Assembly: GCA_016789905.1 (NCBI GenBank)
Contig: JAEUQC010000109.1
Location: 25,528-89,527 of the forward strand
Reading direction: 5' to 3'
Origin: Bryobacterales bacterium
GTDB lineage: Bacteria; Acidobacteriota; Terriglobia; Bryobacterales; Bryobacteraceae
DNA: 64,000 nt
Position numbers and translations under genes: made by a program. Position 1 is the first letter of the stretch; each line of letters opens with the position of its first letter. Positions 1-7,358 of this stretch are shown piece after piece. Below the pieces are notes generated by a model, which saw nothing but the letters and a program-made list of their open reading frames with translations, was not told the origin of the DNA and did no database searches.

Positions 1-282
1 TGTGAAGTAGCCGGCTAAGCTGAGCGCTGGAGCGGAGAACGAGATTTCGATGGGCCCAAGACTGTCTAAAGCGACGTTGAAGCCGGAACGGGGAGGAAAG
101 ATCAACTCGTTCAGCGACAAGCCGGCTGTTACCACTACGGCGTTGGAGAACGTTATGCCCGCGAATTCAGTGGAAATCGCTGTATTGTCCGCGAAACTTT
201 CAAAATCCAGCGACATAACGGCGGCAGGCAGGGAGATTGCTGGACAGGCAAACAGGACAGCGATAGCGAGTTTAGATAACAC
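1..282 (-). CDS. Secreted PEP-CTERM-like protein, N-terminal part (cut by window edge)
   Basis: The minus strand is open from a GTG at 282 down to base 1, giving 94 codons with no stop. A GGAG lies 9 nt before the GTG. The N-terminus (MLSKLAIAVLFACPAIS) is a typical signal peptide. The mature part begins with a DFESFADNTAISTEFAG segment, followed by alternating polar and hydrophobic residues. This pattern is common in acidobacterial extracellular proteins that end in a PEP-CTERM sorting signal. The C-terminus, where that signal would sit, lies outside the window, so the sorting class is inference. An in-frame TTG seven codons upstream is a less likely start. The gene is divergent from the regulator at 643. 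Confidence 0.6.
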   Translation of the reverse strand, partial: MLSKLAIAVLFACPAISLPAAVMSLDFESFADNTAISTEFAGITFSNAVVVTAGLSLNELIFPPRSGFNVALDSLGPIEISFSAPALSLAGYFT

Positions 283-398
283 CGGAATGGTCTCCGAACA
301 CGGCAAAGTGCGAAGCGGGATTACAGTACGAAGTGGCGATGCCTAACGCGTCGATCTCGGTCGTTACGGTGCCACGAATGTGTAACGCTTCGGGTAGG

Positions 399-416
399 CC
401 TGATTATATGATCAGG
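399..416. repeat. Short inverted repeat CCTGAT-N6-ATCAGG
   Basis: Perfect 6-bp arms flank the AT-rich spacer TATATG. It lies in the divergent intergenic region, about 120 bp from the start at 282 and 230 bp from the start at 643. It could be an operator half-site pair. No T-run follows it, so it is unlikely to be a terminator. Confidence 0.35.
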
Positions 417-538
417 GTGGATGACATTCAAATAACAAAAACAAGCCGAACGCATCGTTGCTCGTATCCTTATGTAAAGACTATGGTTATCACGGGTTCG
501 ACATCCAAGACATCGGCAGAATTCTGTCGCTGTGGCTT

Positions 539-569
539 ATGACAGAACGCTGACACAAAACGCTGTCAT
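539..569. promoter_or_regulatory. Candidate operator: inverted and direct repeat upstream of the P-loop/TPR regulator
   Basis: ATGACAG (539-545) and CTGTCAT (563-569) are perfect inverted 7-mers. Overlapping them, AACGCTGACA (546-555) and AACGCTGTCA (559-568) are direct repeats differing at one base, spaced 13 bp start to start. The block ends about 73 bp before the ATG at 643, a usual place for a regulator site. The binding protein is unknown; autoregulation by the product of the gene at 643 is one possibility. Confidence 0.4.
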
Positions 570-642
570 CCATAGCTTAGAATCACTCACTCGGCGGACC
601 CGGAAATAGTAGACTAGGGTTTCTTAGGGAGCGAGTTCTGCA

Positions 643-3528
643 ATGTTCTTTCTAGATAGATCCATAGAAGTCCCAGAAATTAAAGGCGCGCTCGATGGTG
701 TTTTAACGAGCAAGTACTTCCGGAAAAAAAAGCGGTCTAAACTGCTGTTGCAGTACTTGGTTGACGCAACTATCGACGGTCATGCGGAGTCTTTGACTGG
801 CGAGATCGTCAGAACAGAAGCGCTTGGCGGCTGCTCTGCGGAGGCGCTCGCTACAGAAAAACGGCGGCTTGGGGAATACCTTGGAAAATTCTATGAACTG
901 GAAGGTGCAGGCGAGCGATTGCAGTTCATGCTCATTCCGCACCTCTACGCGGTCGATTGCCGGATTGTCGAGGCGAAACGAACCAGGTTGGTAGGGCGAG
1001 CGGCCCCATTCGCGAACCTCCAAAAAGGTTGGTCGCGGGTTCAGTCAGGCGGTTTCGCGGGCAATCTGATAGCCGGTGATGCAGGGTTCGGCAAGACAAC
1101 GCTGGTCGCGGAATATGTGGAGAGTTTGAGTAGGCTTTTGAGCCCTTGTCTGCTGGCTGCCGCGCAATCAACAGGAGCAACGCCCGGTACCGTAGAATCG
1201 TACTTGCCGATCGACCGGGCAATCGAGTCCGCCATTCGCAAACAGACGTTGAAATCGGGGCTGGACGTTGAATCGGTTCTACGGGAGGAGGCCCCTACGT
1301 GGTTCGAGCGGGTCATTGAGGGGAAGGAGGAGCGTCGCGCTTCACGTAATCAGCTACTTCGCTTTTTGGGCGCAATCACAAAGCGGATGCCAGTGGTACT
1401 CATCCTGGAGGATCTGCATCTGGCGGATTTTTCGGCGCTCGATGACATCGGTTTTCTGCTGCAGGCGATGCCGGCAAGGGTCCAAGTCGTTCTGACGTAC
1501 CGGCCATCTGAGATGGTGGGCGTTCGCGCCATGCTCCTGCAATCGGTGAGACTACTGCCCGTTGAGATTGATCCCCTGGATCCGTTATCGAGACCCGATG
1601 TCGCGCAAATCATCGAGAATCGCTTCCCGTTGAATTTGTTCCCGCCTGATTTTGTCTCCGCTATCCATCATGTAACTGCCGGTAATCCGCTCTACCTACA
1701 TCGTCTGATTGAGCTTTTGGTTGCCAGCGGCCAAGTTAGGAAGGACGGCGGACGGCTAAAGTCATCCTGGCGGGTAGCTCTGCCGTTCGCCGAATTCGTG
1801 GCTGGGCTACCCGGATCACTGAACGATTTGCTCGGCGCCGTTCTACACGATTTGAACGCCGTAGAAAGACGCCTGGTTCTGGCAGCATCGCTCCAGGGAG
1901 AGGAGTTCGATTCTCAGATCCTCGCGCGCGTCTTGGAGATTGACGCGGCGGACGTCGAGGAGAGTCTTCGGCAGATCGGGTCAAAGCTCGGGATCATTCG
2001 GTTCTTGAAGAGCAGCGTGAACGGATCGAGTGAAGCATCCGTTCGCTACCGTTTCACTCATCATCTGTACCAGCAGGCCGCGCTTCGGGAGTTTGAACAG
2101 ATGCCGACTTGGCGTACCCGATGGTCCCTCGCTACCGCCAAGGCACTCATTGATGGTACGGCGACAAGTCCTCACAGTGACATCGCGATCGCCGGACTCC
2201 TATCCGGCGCTGGCGCGCGAAGCGAATCCGTCCCTTACTATGGGCGCGCGGCGCAGTCATTTCTGGCAGCGCTTAGCCACTATGCGTGCCAGCGAGCGGC
2301 AATGGATGGCCTTGGAGTTGCCACCGAGGGTAAAGTACAAGATCCATCAAACTTGATCGCGCTGCACATCACGTTGGGTGTCAGCGTCGTCTGTACGAGA
2401 GGGTTCGCGGATCCACTTGGAGAGGCATCATTCGCGGCTGCTCTTGAGATAGCCGAGAGCACGGGCGCCAACGAACGGCTTCCGGATATTCTATACGGCT
2501 TCTGGATCGGCCGATCTGGACAGGGGCGATTTCACGATTCGATTCCGCTTGCCCAACGGCTGCGGCAAGTGGGCACTAAGTTGAAGCGGCCTCTTTATGT
2601 CTCAAGAGCCCTGATTGGCGAAGGGATTTCGCTTCTGCACATGGGAAGGCTGTCCGATAGTTTTTTGGTATTGACCCGCGCGGTCGAGAAGTCCCGTGCG
2701 GGTGACGTGGCAGGCAGCACCGATCCCTTCCGGTCGCAGATCGACGACAGGGTCGCGGCGATGTGTCAAGCCGGGAGGACTGCCGCGCATCTGGGAAGAT
2801 TTCAACTGAGTCGGGAGATGGTCTTGGGGGCGATCGAGGTCGCTGTTGAAATCGGGGACCCCCAGGTGCGCGCGTACGCTCACGTGATGGCGGCGGAAGT
2901 GGCGTGCATCAGAGAAGATTTTGAAGAGGCGGTGGCGCTTGCTGAATCCGCTGTTCAGCCTGCTCTGGAGTTCGGTTTCTTACAGGAATTTGCTTGGGCC
3001 AATATGTTGCTGAGCTACGCCAAGGAGTGGATTGAGCAAAACAGCGCGAATCGAACGAAGTGCGCGCATCTCCTGGAACGCTACGATGCCGTCGGGGGCG
3101 TCGTGGCATCAACGGAGTTCCGGTCAATGTTGGCCGAAATGTACTGCGCCGCCGGGGAACTGGATACGGTAGCGAGCGTTCTGGATCGTGCTTTCGACAT
3201 GATGTCGAGAATCGACGAAAGCTACTATCATTCGGCACTGTTGCGGACGAGGAGTGAATTGGCGTGGCGGCGCGGCGACAACAAGGAAGCCGAGCCGACA
3301 TTGGACCGCGCGATGGAAATTGCGGCTGAGCAGGGTAATGTCGTTCAAGAACTGAAGGCGCTACTAACAAGCGTCAGCAGAGTGAATTCACCGCGGACGA
3401 AGCTTGCCGCTCAGCGCGGCAGAGCGAATGAACTTCTCACGAGGATCGACGGACCGACGAGTGGCTTGCAGAGTCGGGCCAAAGTAATCCTCGGGCAATC
3501 GAAGAGCCGGAAGGGTGTCGGTGAATGA
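643..3528 (+). CDS. Large P-loop NTPase/TPR regulator with acidobacterial winged-helix-like N-terminus
   Basis: This 961-residue protein is soluble, with no signal peptide or membrane segment. Residues about 10-105 resemble the N-terminal DNA-binding-like module that acidobacteria often fuse to kinases and TPR proteins (RSKLLLQYLVDAT, then an EKRRLGEYLGKFYE helix). Walker A is GDAGFGKTT at 145-153 and a Walker B-like LILEDLH is near 253-259, as in the AAA/STAND ATPases of AfsR/MalT-like regulators. From about residue 500 the sequence is helical and TPR-like. The likely role is a transcriptional or signalling switch. The output module assignment is inference. Codon use is less G/C-biased than in genes beyond 3.9 kb, which may mean transfer. 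An AGGGAG lies about 11 nt before the ATG. Confidence 0.7.
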   Translation: MFFLDRSIEVPEIKGALDGVLTSKYFRKKKRSKLLLQYLVDATIDGHAESLTGEIVRTEALGGCSAEALATEKRRLGEYLGKFYELEGAGERLQFMLIPHLYAVDCRIVEAKRTRLVGRAAPFANLQKGWSRVQSGGFAGNLIAGDAGFGKTTLVAEYVESLSRLLSPCLLAAAQSTGATPGTVESYLPIDRAIESAIRKQTLKSGLDVESVLREEAPTWFERVIEGKEERRASRNQLLRFLGAITKRMPVVLILEDLHLADFSALDDIGFLLQAMPARVQVVLTYRPSEMVGVRAMLLQSVRLLPVEIDPLDPLSRPDVAQIIENRFPLNLFPPDFVSAIHHVTAGNPLYLHRLIELLVASGQVRKDGGRLKSSWRVALPFAEFVAGLPGSLNDLLGAVLHDLNAVERRLVLAASLQGEEFDSQILARVLEIDAADVEESLRQIGSKLGIIRFLKSSVNGSSEASVRYRFTHHLYQQAALREFEQMPTWRTRWSLATAKALIDGTATSPHSDIAIAGLLSGAGARSESVPYYGRAAQSFLAALSHYACQRAAMDGLGVATEGKVQDPSNLIALHITLGVSVVCTRGFADPLGEASFAAALEIAESTGANERLPDILYGFWIGRSGQGRFHDSIPLAQRLRQVGTKLKRPLYVSRALIGEGISLLHMGRLSDSFLVLTRAVEKSRAGDVAGSTDPFRSQIDDRVAAMCQAGRTAAHLGRFQLSREMVLGAIEVAVEIGDPQVRAYAHVMAAEVACIREDFEEAVALAESAVQPALEFGFLQEFAWANMLLSYAKEWIEQNSANRTKCAHLLERYDAVGGVVASTEFRSMLAEMYCAAGELDTVASVLDRAFDMMSRIDESYYHSALLRTRSELAWRRGDNKEAEPTLDRAMEIAAEQGNVVQELKALLTSVSRVNSPRTKLAAQRGRANELLTRIDGPTSGLQSRAKVILGQSKSRKGVGE

Positions 3529-3793
3529 GAGGCGATACGTTCCACAACGTCTTCCCTTTAGGCGATCCAAATTGTCAGATTTCGTCAAGGAGATCGCGCG
3601 AGCCACTTGCAGTGCGGCCCCAAATACCTGAAAAAACGGGGCTTACCTGCGTTACTCCGTTTACTCCATTAGGTAAATTTGCAATCTTCGCAAGTCGTGT
3701 AGATTCGGTGACTTACACGGGTGATGTCCAGCTTGGGGTGGGCTGTTCCGGTTGAATCTGGCCGCAGTAGACTTGTAAGCTATTGATTCTAAA

Positions 3794-3868
3794 TGGAGCG
3801 GGAGATGGGACTCGAACCCACGACGTTCAGCTTGGGAAGCTGACATTCTACCACTGAATTACTCCCGC
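3794..3868 (-). tRNA. tRNA-Gly (anticodon CCC), CCA encoded
   Basis: The minus strand reads GCGGGAG at the 5' end (3868) and CTCCCGC at the 3' end, pairing over 7 bp. The anticodon loop TTCCCAA gives anticodon CCC (reads GGG, glycine). The T arm has GTGGGTTCGAGTCCCAT, with a T discriminator and an encoded CCA (3794-3796). The gap 3529-3793 on its 3' side holds no gene that can be supported; only a 36-codon GTG-initiated frame (3521-3631) overlaps the end of the previous gene. Confidence 0.95.
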
Positions 3869-3911
3869 GCCTTCACAGCAACTCACTCCACATTGTACCA
3901 AATAACGCGCC

Positions 3912-4541
3912 CTACAGCTCTTTCACCCGAATGTTCCGGAACTCCACATGTGAACCGTGACCCAGAAAACCAATATGCCCCTGCGTCCGCTTCACCCCCG
4001 GATGCTTCTTCAAAATTGCCTCATCCGTCACCTTCGTTAGGTCCCCTTCCGTGATCACCTTCCCGTTTAGTGTCACCTTGATCTTGCCGCCTTTGATCCG
4101 AATCTCTTCGCTATTCCACTCCCCAACGGGTTTCAGCGCGTCTGCCTTCGCCGCGATCACGTCGTAGACGCTACCATGATGTTGCGCCGGCTTAATCTTC
4201 CCCTTATACATTGCGTGATCATGATCCAGAATCTGAATCTCCATTCCCGCGTACGCCGCATCGCCTTCAAGTGGCGCGCGGATGCCTACTCCGTTATTCC
4301 CGCCTGGCTCCATCTTGAACTCGAAGCGGAATACAAAATCCTTGTACTCCTTCGCCGTGAACAGATTCCCGCCGCCGTCTTTCGGACAAACCAGAACTCC
4401 GTCCTTGGCTACATACCCTGGCCCGCGACCCTTCACCAGTTGCCAGCCATCCGTCGACTTGCCGTCGAACAGCACCGTAAACCCGGATTCCGCCGCCATG
4501 ACGGCCAACACGCTGAGAGCAAAAAGTGTGAGTCTCTTCAT
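3912..4541 (-). CDS. Secreted DUF1080 (3-keto-disaccharide hydrolase-like) protein
   Basis: This 209-residue protein has a signal peptide (MKRLTLFALSVLAVMAAE). The DUF1080 jelly-roll fold fills the rest: FTVLFDGKSTDGWQ at the start, a glycine-rich NNGVGIRAP strand, a GMEIQILDHDH strand, and the closing GHIGFLGHGSHVEFRNIRV. Members bind or cleave sugar derivatives outside the cytoplasm; some are 3-keto-glycoside hydrolases. The start has AAGGA about 8 nt upstream. It lies 18 nt downstream of the sulfatase gene on the same strand, so the two probably form an operon acting on a sulfated glycan. The exact substrate cannot be read from the sequence. Confidence 0.88.
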   Translation of the reverse strand: MKRLTLFALSVLAVMAAESGFTVLFDGKSTDGWQLVKGRGPGYVAKDGVLVCPKDGGGNLFTAKEYKDFVFRFEFKMEPGGNNGVGIRAPLEGDAAYAGMEIQILDHDHAMYKGKIKPAQHHGSVYDVIAAKADALKPVGEWNSEEIRIKGGKIKVTLNGKVITEGDLTKVTDEAILKKHPGVKRTQGHIGFLGHGSHVEFRNIRVKEL

Positions 4542-4559
4542 GATTTGTTTCCTTCTACG

Positions 4560-5909
4560 TTACCGCGAAACCGCACCCGCCGCGTTAGGGCTCAGCGGCC
4601 CCGCCTTCTGCGATTCGTACTGCCGCTGAATATTCTCCGGGAACCCCTTCATCAGTTCCTCCACTCGCGCCGTCAAGCGCTTCACCACCTCCGGATTCTC
4701 CGCGGCAACGTCAAATGATTCGTCCGGATCTGCCGCCACGTCGTACAACTCCGGGTTCTTCAGCCGGATATTCTTTCGCCCCCCTGCTGGCGCCGGGCTA
4801 TAAGTTACGTTGTTATAGCGGCTAATGTGTAACTTCCACTTTCCCTGCCGGACACATTGGAGGTTTATATTATCAAAGTAAAGGATCGCGTCCCGTTCCA
4901 ACTCCGTTTTCGCGCCTGTCAACAGCCCGGTAATATCCACACCGTCAGTGGCGCGCGCGGGCCTGGCCGCTCCAGTTAACGCACACACTGTCGGCACAAG
5001 GTCCATCGTGGAAACGAGCGAATGGCACACACGGCCCTTGGGTATGCGTCCCGGCCACCAGGCGATTAGCGGAACCCGGACGCCACCTTCCCATGTCATC
5101 CCTTTCCGCCCGCGCAGTTTTCCTGGGCTCCCCTGGAACCACGGGCCGTTATCGCTGGAAAACAGGAACAATGTATTCTTGTCGAGCCCATGTTTCCGAA
5201 GTGTTTCCATGATCTGGCCAACTGACCAGTCCAGTTCACTCACCACGTCCCCATAGATACCCTGCGTGCTTTTCCCGCGAAACGCCGGGCTCGCCGCTAG
5301 AGGAATATGCGGGTAGGTGTGAGGGAAGTACAGGAAGAACGGATTCGCCTTGCTGTCTTCGATGAATTGCACGGCACGGGCCGTGTATCGCGGCGTAAGT
5401 GTCTCCAGTGTGGCCTGCTCCTCCACCACCTTTTCGCCGTCCATCAGCCAGCGTGGTGTCATGTCGTTCGAATACGGAATTCCGAAGTAATGGTCGAACC
5501 CTTTGTAAGTGGGTAAATGCGGCGCCAGATGTCCCAAATGCCACTTGCCCACGCACTGTGTCTTGTAGCCCTTCGCCTTGAGTAACTGCGCCAGCGTTTG
5601 TTCGCCTTCGGCCAATCCTGTCTTGTCGGCGGGGAATAGTACCACTGGCACCCCCACTCGTGTTGGGTAGCGGCCAGTCAGAAGTGCCGCCCGGGATGGG
5701 GAGCAAACCGGATTCGCCGAAAGGCAATGTGTGAAGCGTACCCCTTCGCGCGCGGCCCTATCCAGGTGCGGCGTGGAAAGCGTTGACCCATAGCAGCCAA
5801 GGTCACCCCACCCCAGATCGTCGGCGTACATCAGAATTACGTTCAACGGCCTTGCTGTAGCCGCAGCTACAGCGGTGGCCGTCTGGAGAAAGGCGCGGCG
5901 AGAGAGCAT
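4560..5909 (-). CDS. Exported sulfatase (arylsulfatase A type)
   Basis: This is a 449-residue family S1 sulfatase that hydrolyses sulfate esters. The N-terminus has a Tat-like SRRAFLQ and a short hydrophobic stretch. The metal site begins at D30-D31 (MYADDLGWGDLGC). The formylglycine motif C-x-P-S-R is intact, with C69 in CSPSRAALLTGR. FLFSSDNGPW supplies later metal ligands. The cysteine needs conversion by a formylglycine-generating enzyme or an anaerobic SME, and neither gene is in this window. It is followed by the DUF1080 gene in the same operon. A TACAAT hexamer 8 nt before the ATG suggests an almost leaderless transcript. Confidence 0.93.
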   Translation of the reverse strand: MLSRRAFLQTATAVAAATARPLNVILMYADDLGWGDLGCYGSTLSTPHLDRAAREGVRFTHCLSANPVCSPSRAALLTGRYPTRVGVPVVLFPADKTGLAEGEQTLAQLLKAKGYKTQCVGKWHLGHLAPHLPTYKGFDHYFGIPYSNDMTPRWLMDGEKVVEEQATLETLTPRYTARAVQFIEDSKANPFFLYFPHTYPHIPLAASPAFRGKSTQGIYGDVVSELDWSVGQIMETLRKHGLDKNTLFLFSSDNGPWFQGSPGKLRGRKGMTWEGGVRVPLIAWWPGRIPKGRVCHSLVSTMDLVPTVCALTGAARPARATDGVDITGLLTGAKTELERDAILYFDNINLQCVRQGKWKLHISRYNNVTYSPAPAGGRKNIRLKNPELYDVAADPDESFDVAAENPEVVKRLTARVEELMKGFPENIQRQYESQKAGPLSPNAAGAVSR

Positions 5910-5917
5910 CGCCGCTT

Positions 5918-5923
5918 ATTGTA
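5918..5923 (-). promoter_or_regulatory. Candidate -10 element of the sulfatase-DUF1080 operon
   Basis: The minus strand reads TACAAT ending at 5918. A start of transcription 7 nt further on falls at 5911, 2 nt before the ATG at 5909. No strong -35 is visible. It fits the short-leader pattern seen at several other genes in this window. Confidence 0.4.
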
Positions 5924-6064
5924 TCCCGTCCACTATAGGGGGGCACCCGTGTTGTACACTCTGTTCATTGGAGGTGGATCTTCCCTATAGGGCAATCCCC
6001 AACGCCTTCGAGCACCCTCCGCGACGCAGCCGGGAACATCGGTGCGTCTCTATTCAATCTCGTC

Positions 6065-6808
6065 TTGCCGGGCGAATGCCTGTTGTGCGGCGAGATTCTG
6101 CGGCACGCAGGCCGGCTTCCATATTGTGACTCCTGCGTACAAACTCCGGTCCCGATGGCGGCCGACTGTTTTTGCTCCCGATGCCGCACTCCGTTCTTGT
6201 CGGACCGTCCATTGGACCAGCACGGCGTTTGCCGTCGCTGCCGCACCGGACTTACAGGCTACGATTATGCCTACTCCTTCGGCTACTACGAGGGGCCGTT
6301 ACGCAAACTGATTCATCACTTCAAATATGGAGGCGTTGAAGTGTTGGCAGAACCGTTGGGGCGTCTGCTAGTGCAAGCATTGCCGATGGATCTGCAGGTG
6401 GATCTTATCGTGCCCGTGCCGCTGCATTGGCGAAGGAGGCTATGGCGCGGATACAACCAGTGCGAGTTGCTGGCCCGGCCACTGGAGAGTAGGTTGCGCG
6501 TTCCGGTAGTGCAGGCGCTCCGGAAAACGCGCCATACCGAAACGCAAGCCACCTCCACTCCAGCCCAGCGCCGGTCCAACCTGACCGGCGCTTTCCGTTT
6601 GTCGAGCGAAGATGTTGTGCAAGGGAAGCGCGTCTTGCTGGTCGATGACGTTCTCACCACGGGCGCGACTGTTGTGACATGCAGTAATTTGCTCCGCCGG
6701 GGCGGAGCCAGAAGTGTAACCGTATTGACGTTGGCGCGTGTGGATCGCCGGCCCGCCGAAGGGCGGGTTGCGCTCGTGGCGCGTCAAGCCGTGGGAGGAG
6801 CAAGCTAA
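6065..6808 (+). CDS. comF: ComF-family phosphoribosyltransferase-like protein
   Basis: About 247 residues. The N-terminus carries the zinc-finger cysteines of the family (CLLC, CDSC, CSRC, CRRC). Then comes GYDYAYSFGYYEGPLRKLIHHFKY and the PRTase half with the PRPP-binding loop VLLVDDVLTTGATV. ComF proteins support DNA uptake or nucleotide salvage near the inner membrane; the biochemical role is unsettled. The only usual in-frame start is the TTG at 6065, yet the residues encoded just upstream (ASLFNLVLPGEC) look like the normal family N-terminus, so the true start could use a rarer codon. The HNH gene follows after 2 nt. Confidence 0.85.
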   Translation: MPGECLLCGEILRHAGRLPYCDSCVQTPVPMAADCFCSRCRTPFLSDRPLDQHGVCRRCRTGLTGYDYAYSFGYYEGPLRKLIHHFKYGGVEVLAEPLGRLLVQALPMDLQVDLIVPVPLHWRRRLWRGYNQCELLARPLESRLRVPVVQALRKTRHTETQATSTPAQRRSNLTGAFRLSSEDVVQGKRVLLVDDVLTTGATVVTCSNLLRRGGARSVTVLTLARVDRRPAEGRVALVARQAVGGAS

Positions 6809-6810
6809 TA

Positions 6811-7338
6811 ATGGGGAGTTACGACCGATTACATCAGCCCGTACTGGTCCTGAACGCCAGTTACGAGCCTATCAACGTCTGCGCCGCCCGGCGAGCGCTC
6901 ATCCTGATCTTGAAAGGCGTTGCGCTTGCTGAGGAGGACGCGCCCGCTCACGTTCACTCCTACAACCGGATGACGGCGCTCCCCAGCGTCATTCGTCTGT
7001 TGGAATACCGGCGCATCCCACAGCAATCGAGAGCGCTTTCCCGCAAAAACATCTTATTGCGCGACCGTTACACGTGCCAGTACTGCCACCGGGTTTTGCC
7101 CTCGGTCGAACTCACGCTCGATCACGTGCAGCCGCGCTCCCGCGGCGGCGGATCGTCCTGGGAGAATCTGGTTGCCTGTTGCCATCCCTGCAACAATCGC
7201 AAGGGCAGCCGAACCCCGGACGAAGCGGGAATGAAGCTGGCGAAAGCGCCTCGGCCGTTCAGCCTTCACACTTCGCGCCATCTGATGCGCATGCTCGGGA
7301 ATACCGACGCGCGTTGGCGTAAGTATCTGTTCTTCTAA
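6811..7338 (+). CDS. HNH endonuclease family protein
   Basis: 175 residues. The core HNH nuclease is at about residues 85-135: paired zinc ligands CQYC and CHPC surround LTLDHVQPRSRGG and ENLVACC, with the catalytic His in LDH and Asn residues after it. The first 80 residues (VLVLNASYEPINVCAARRA) are the conserved N-terminal part of a stand-alone HNH family found widely in acidobacteria, actinobacteria and cyanobacteria. Its biological target is unknown. It is not linked here to a restriction or phage system. A GGAGGA lies upstream of the ATG. It is probably co-transcribed with comF. Confidence 0.85.
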   Translation: MGSYDRLHQPVLVLNASYEPINVCAARRALILILKGVALAEEDAPAHVHSYNRMTALPSVIRLLEYRRIPQQSRALSRKNILLRDRYTCQYCHRVLPSVELTLDHVQPRSRGGGSSWENLVACCHPCNNRKGSRTPDEAGMKLAKAPRPFSLHTSRHLMRMLGNTDARWRKYLFF

Positions 7339-7358
7339 CCGGCCGGGACGCTTCTCCG

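Larger units (their letters stand above)
283..642. other. Divergent intergenic region, no gene seen
   Basis: These 360 bases separate the minus-strand secreted protein from the plus-strand regulator. Short open frames exist, but none has a recognisable product, a ribosome binding site or the local codon bias. Two inverted repeats (399-416 and 539-569, listed separately) are the only structure seen. The region is richer in A/T than most of the window and probably holds both promoters. Confidence 0.5.

Noticed and set aside
333..542. Open frame of 69 codons in the first intergenic region
   Set aside because: No ribosome binding site, atypical codons, no family; the region holds repeats that look regulatory.
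3661..3846. Minus-strand open frame running out of the tRNA
   Set aside because: It starts inside the tRNA-Gly gene and has no ribosome binding site or recognisable product.
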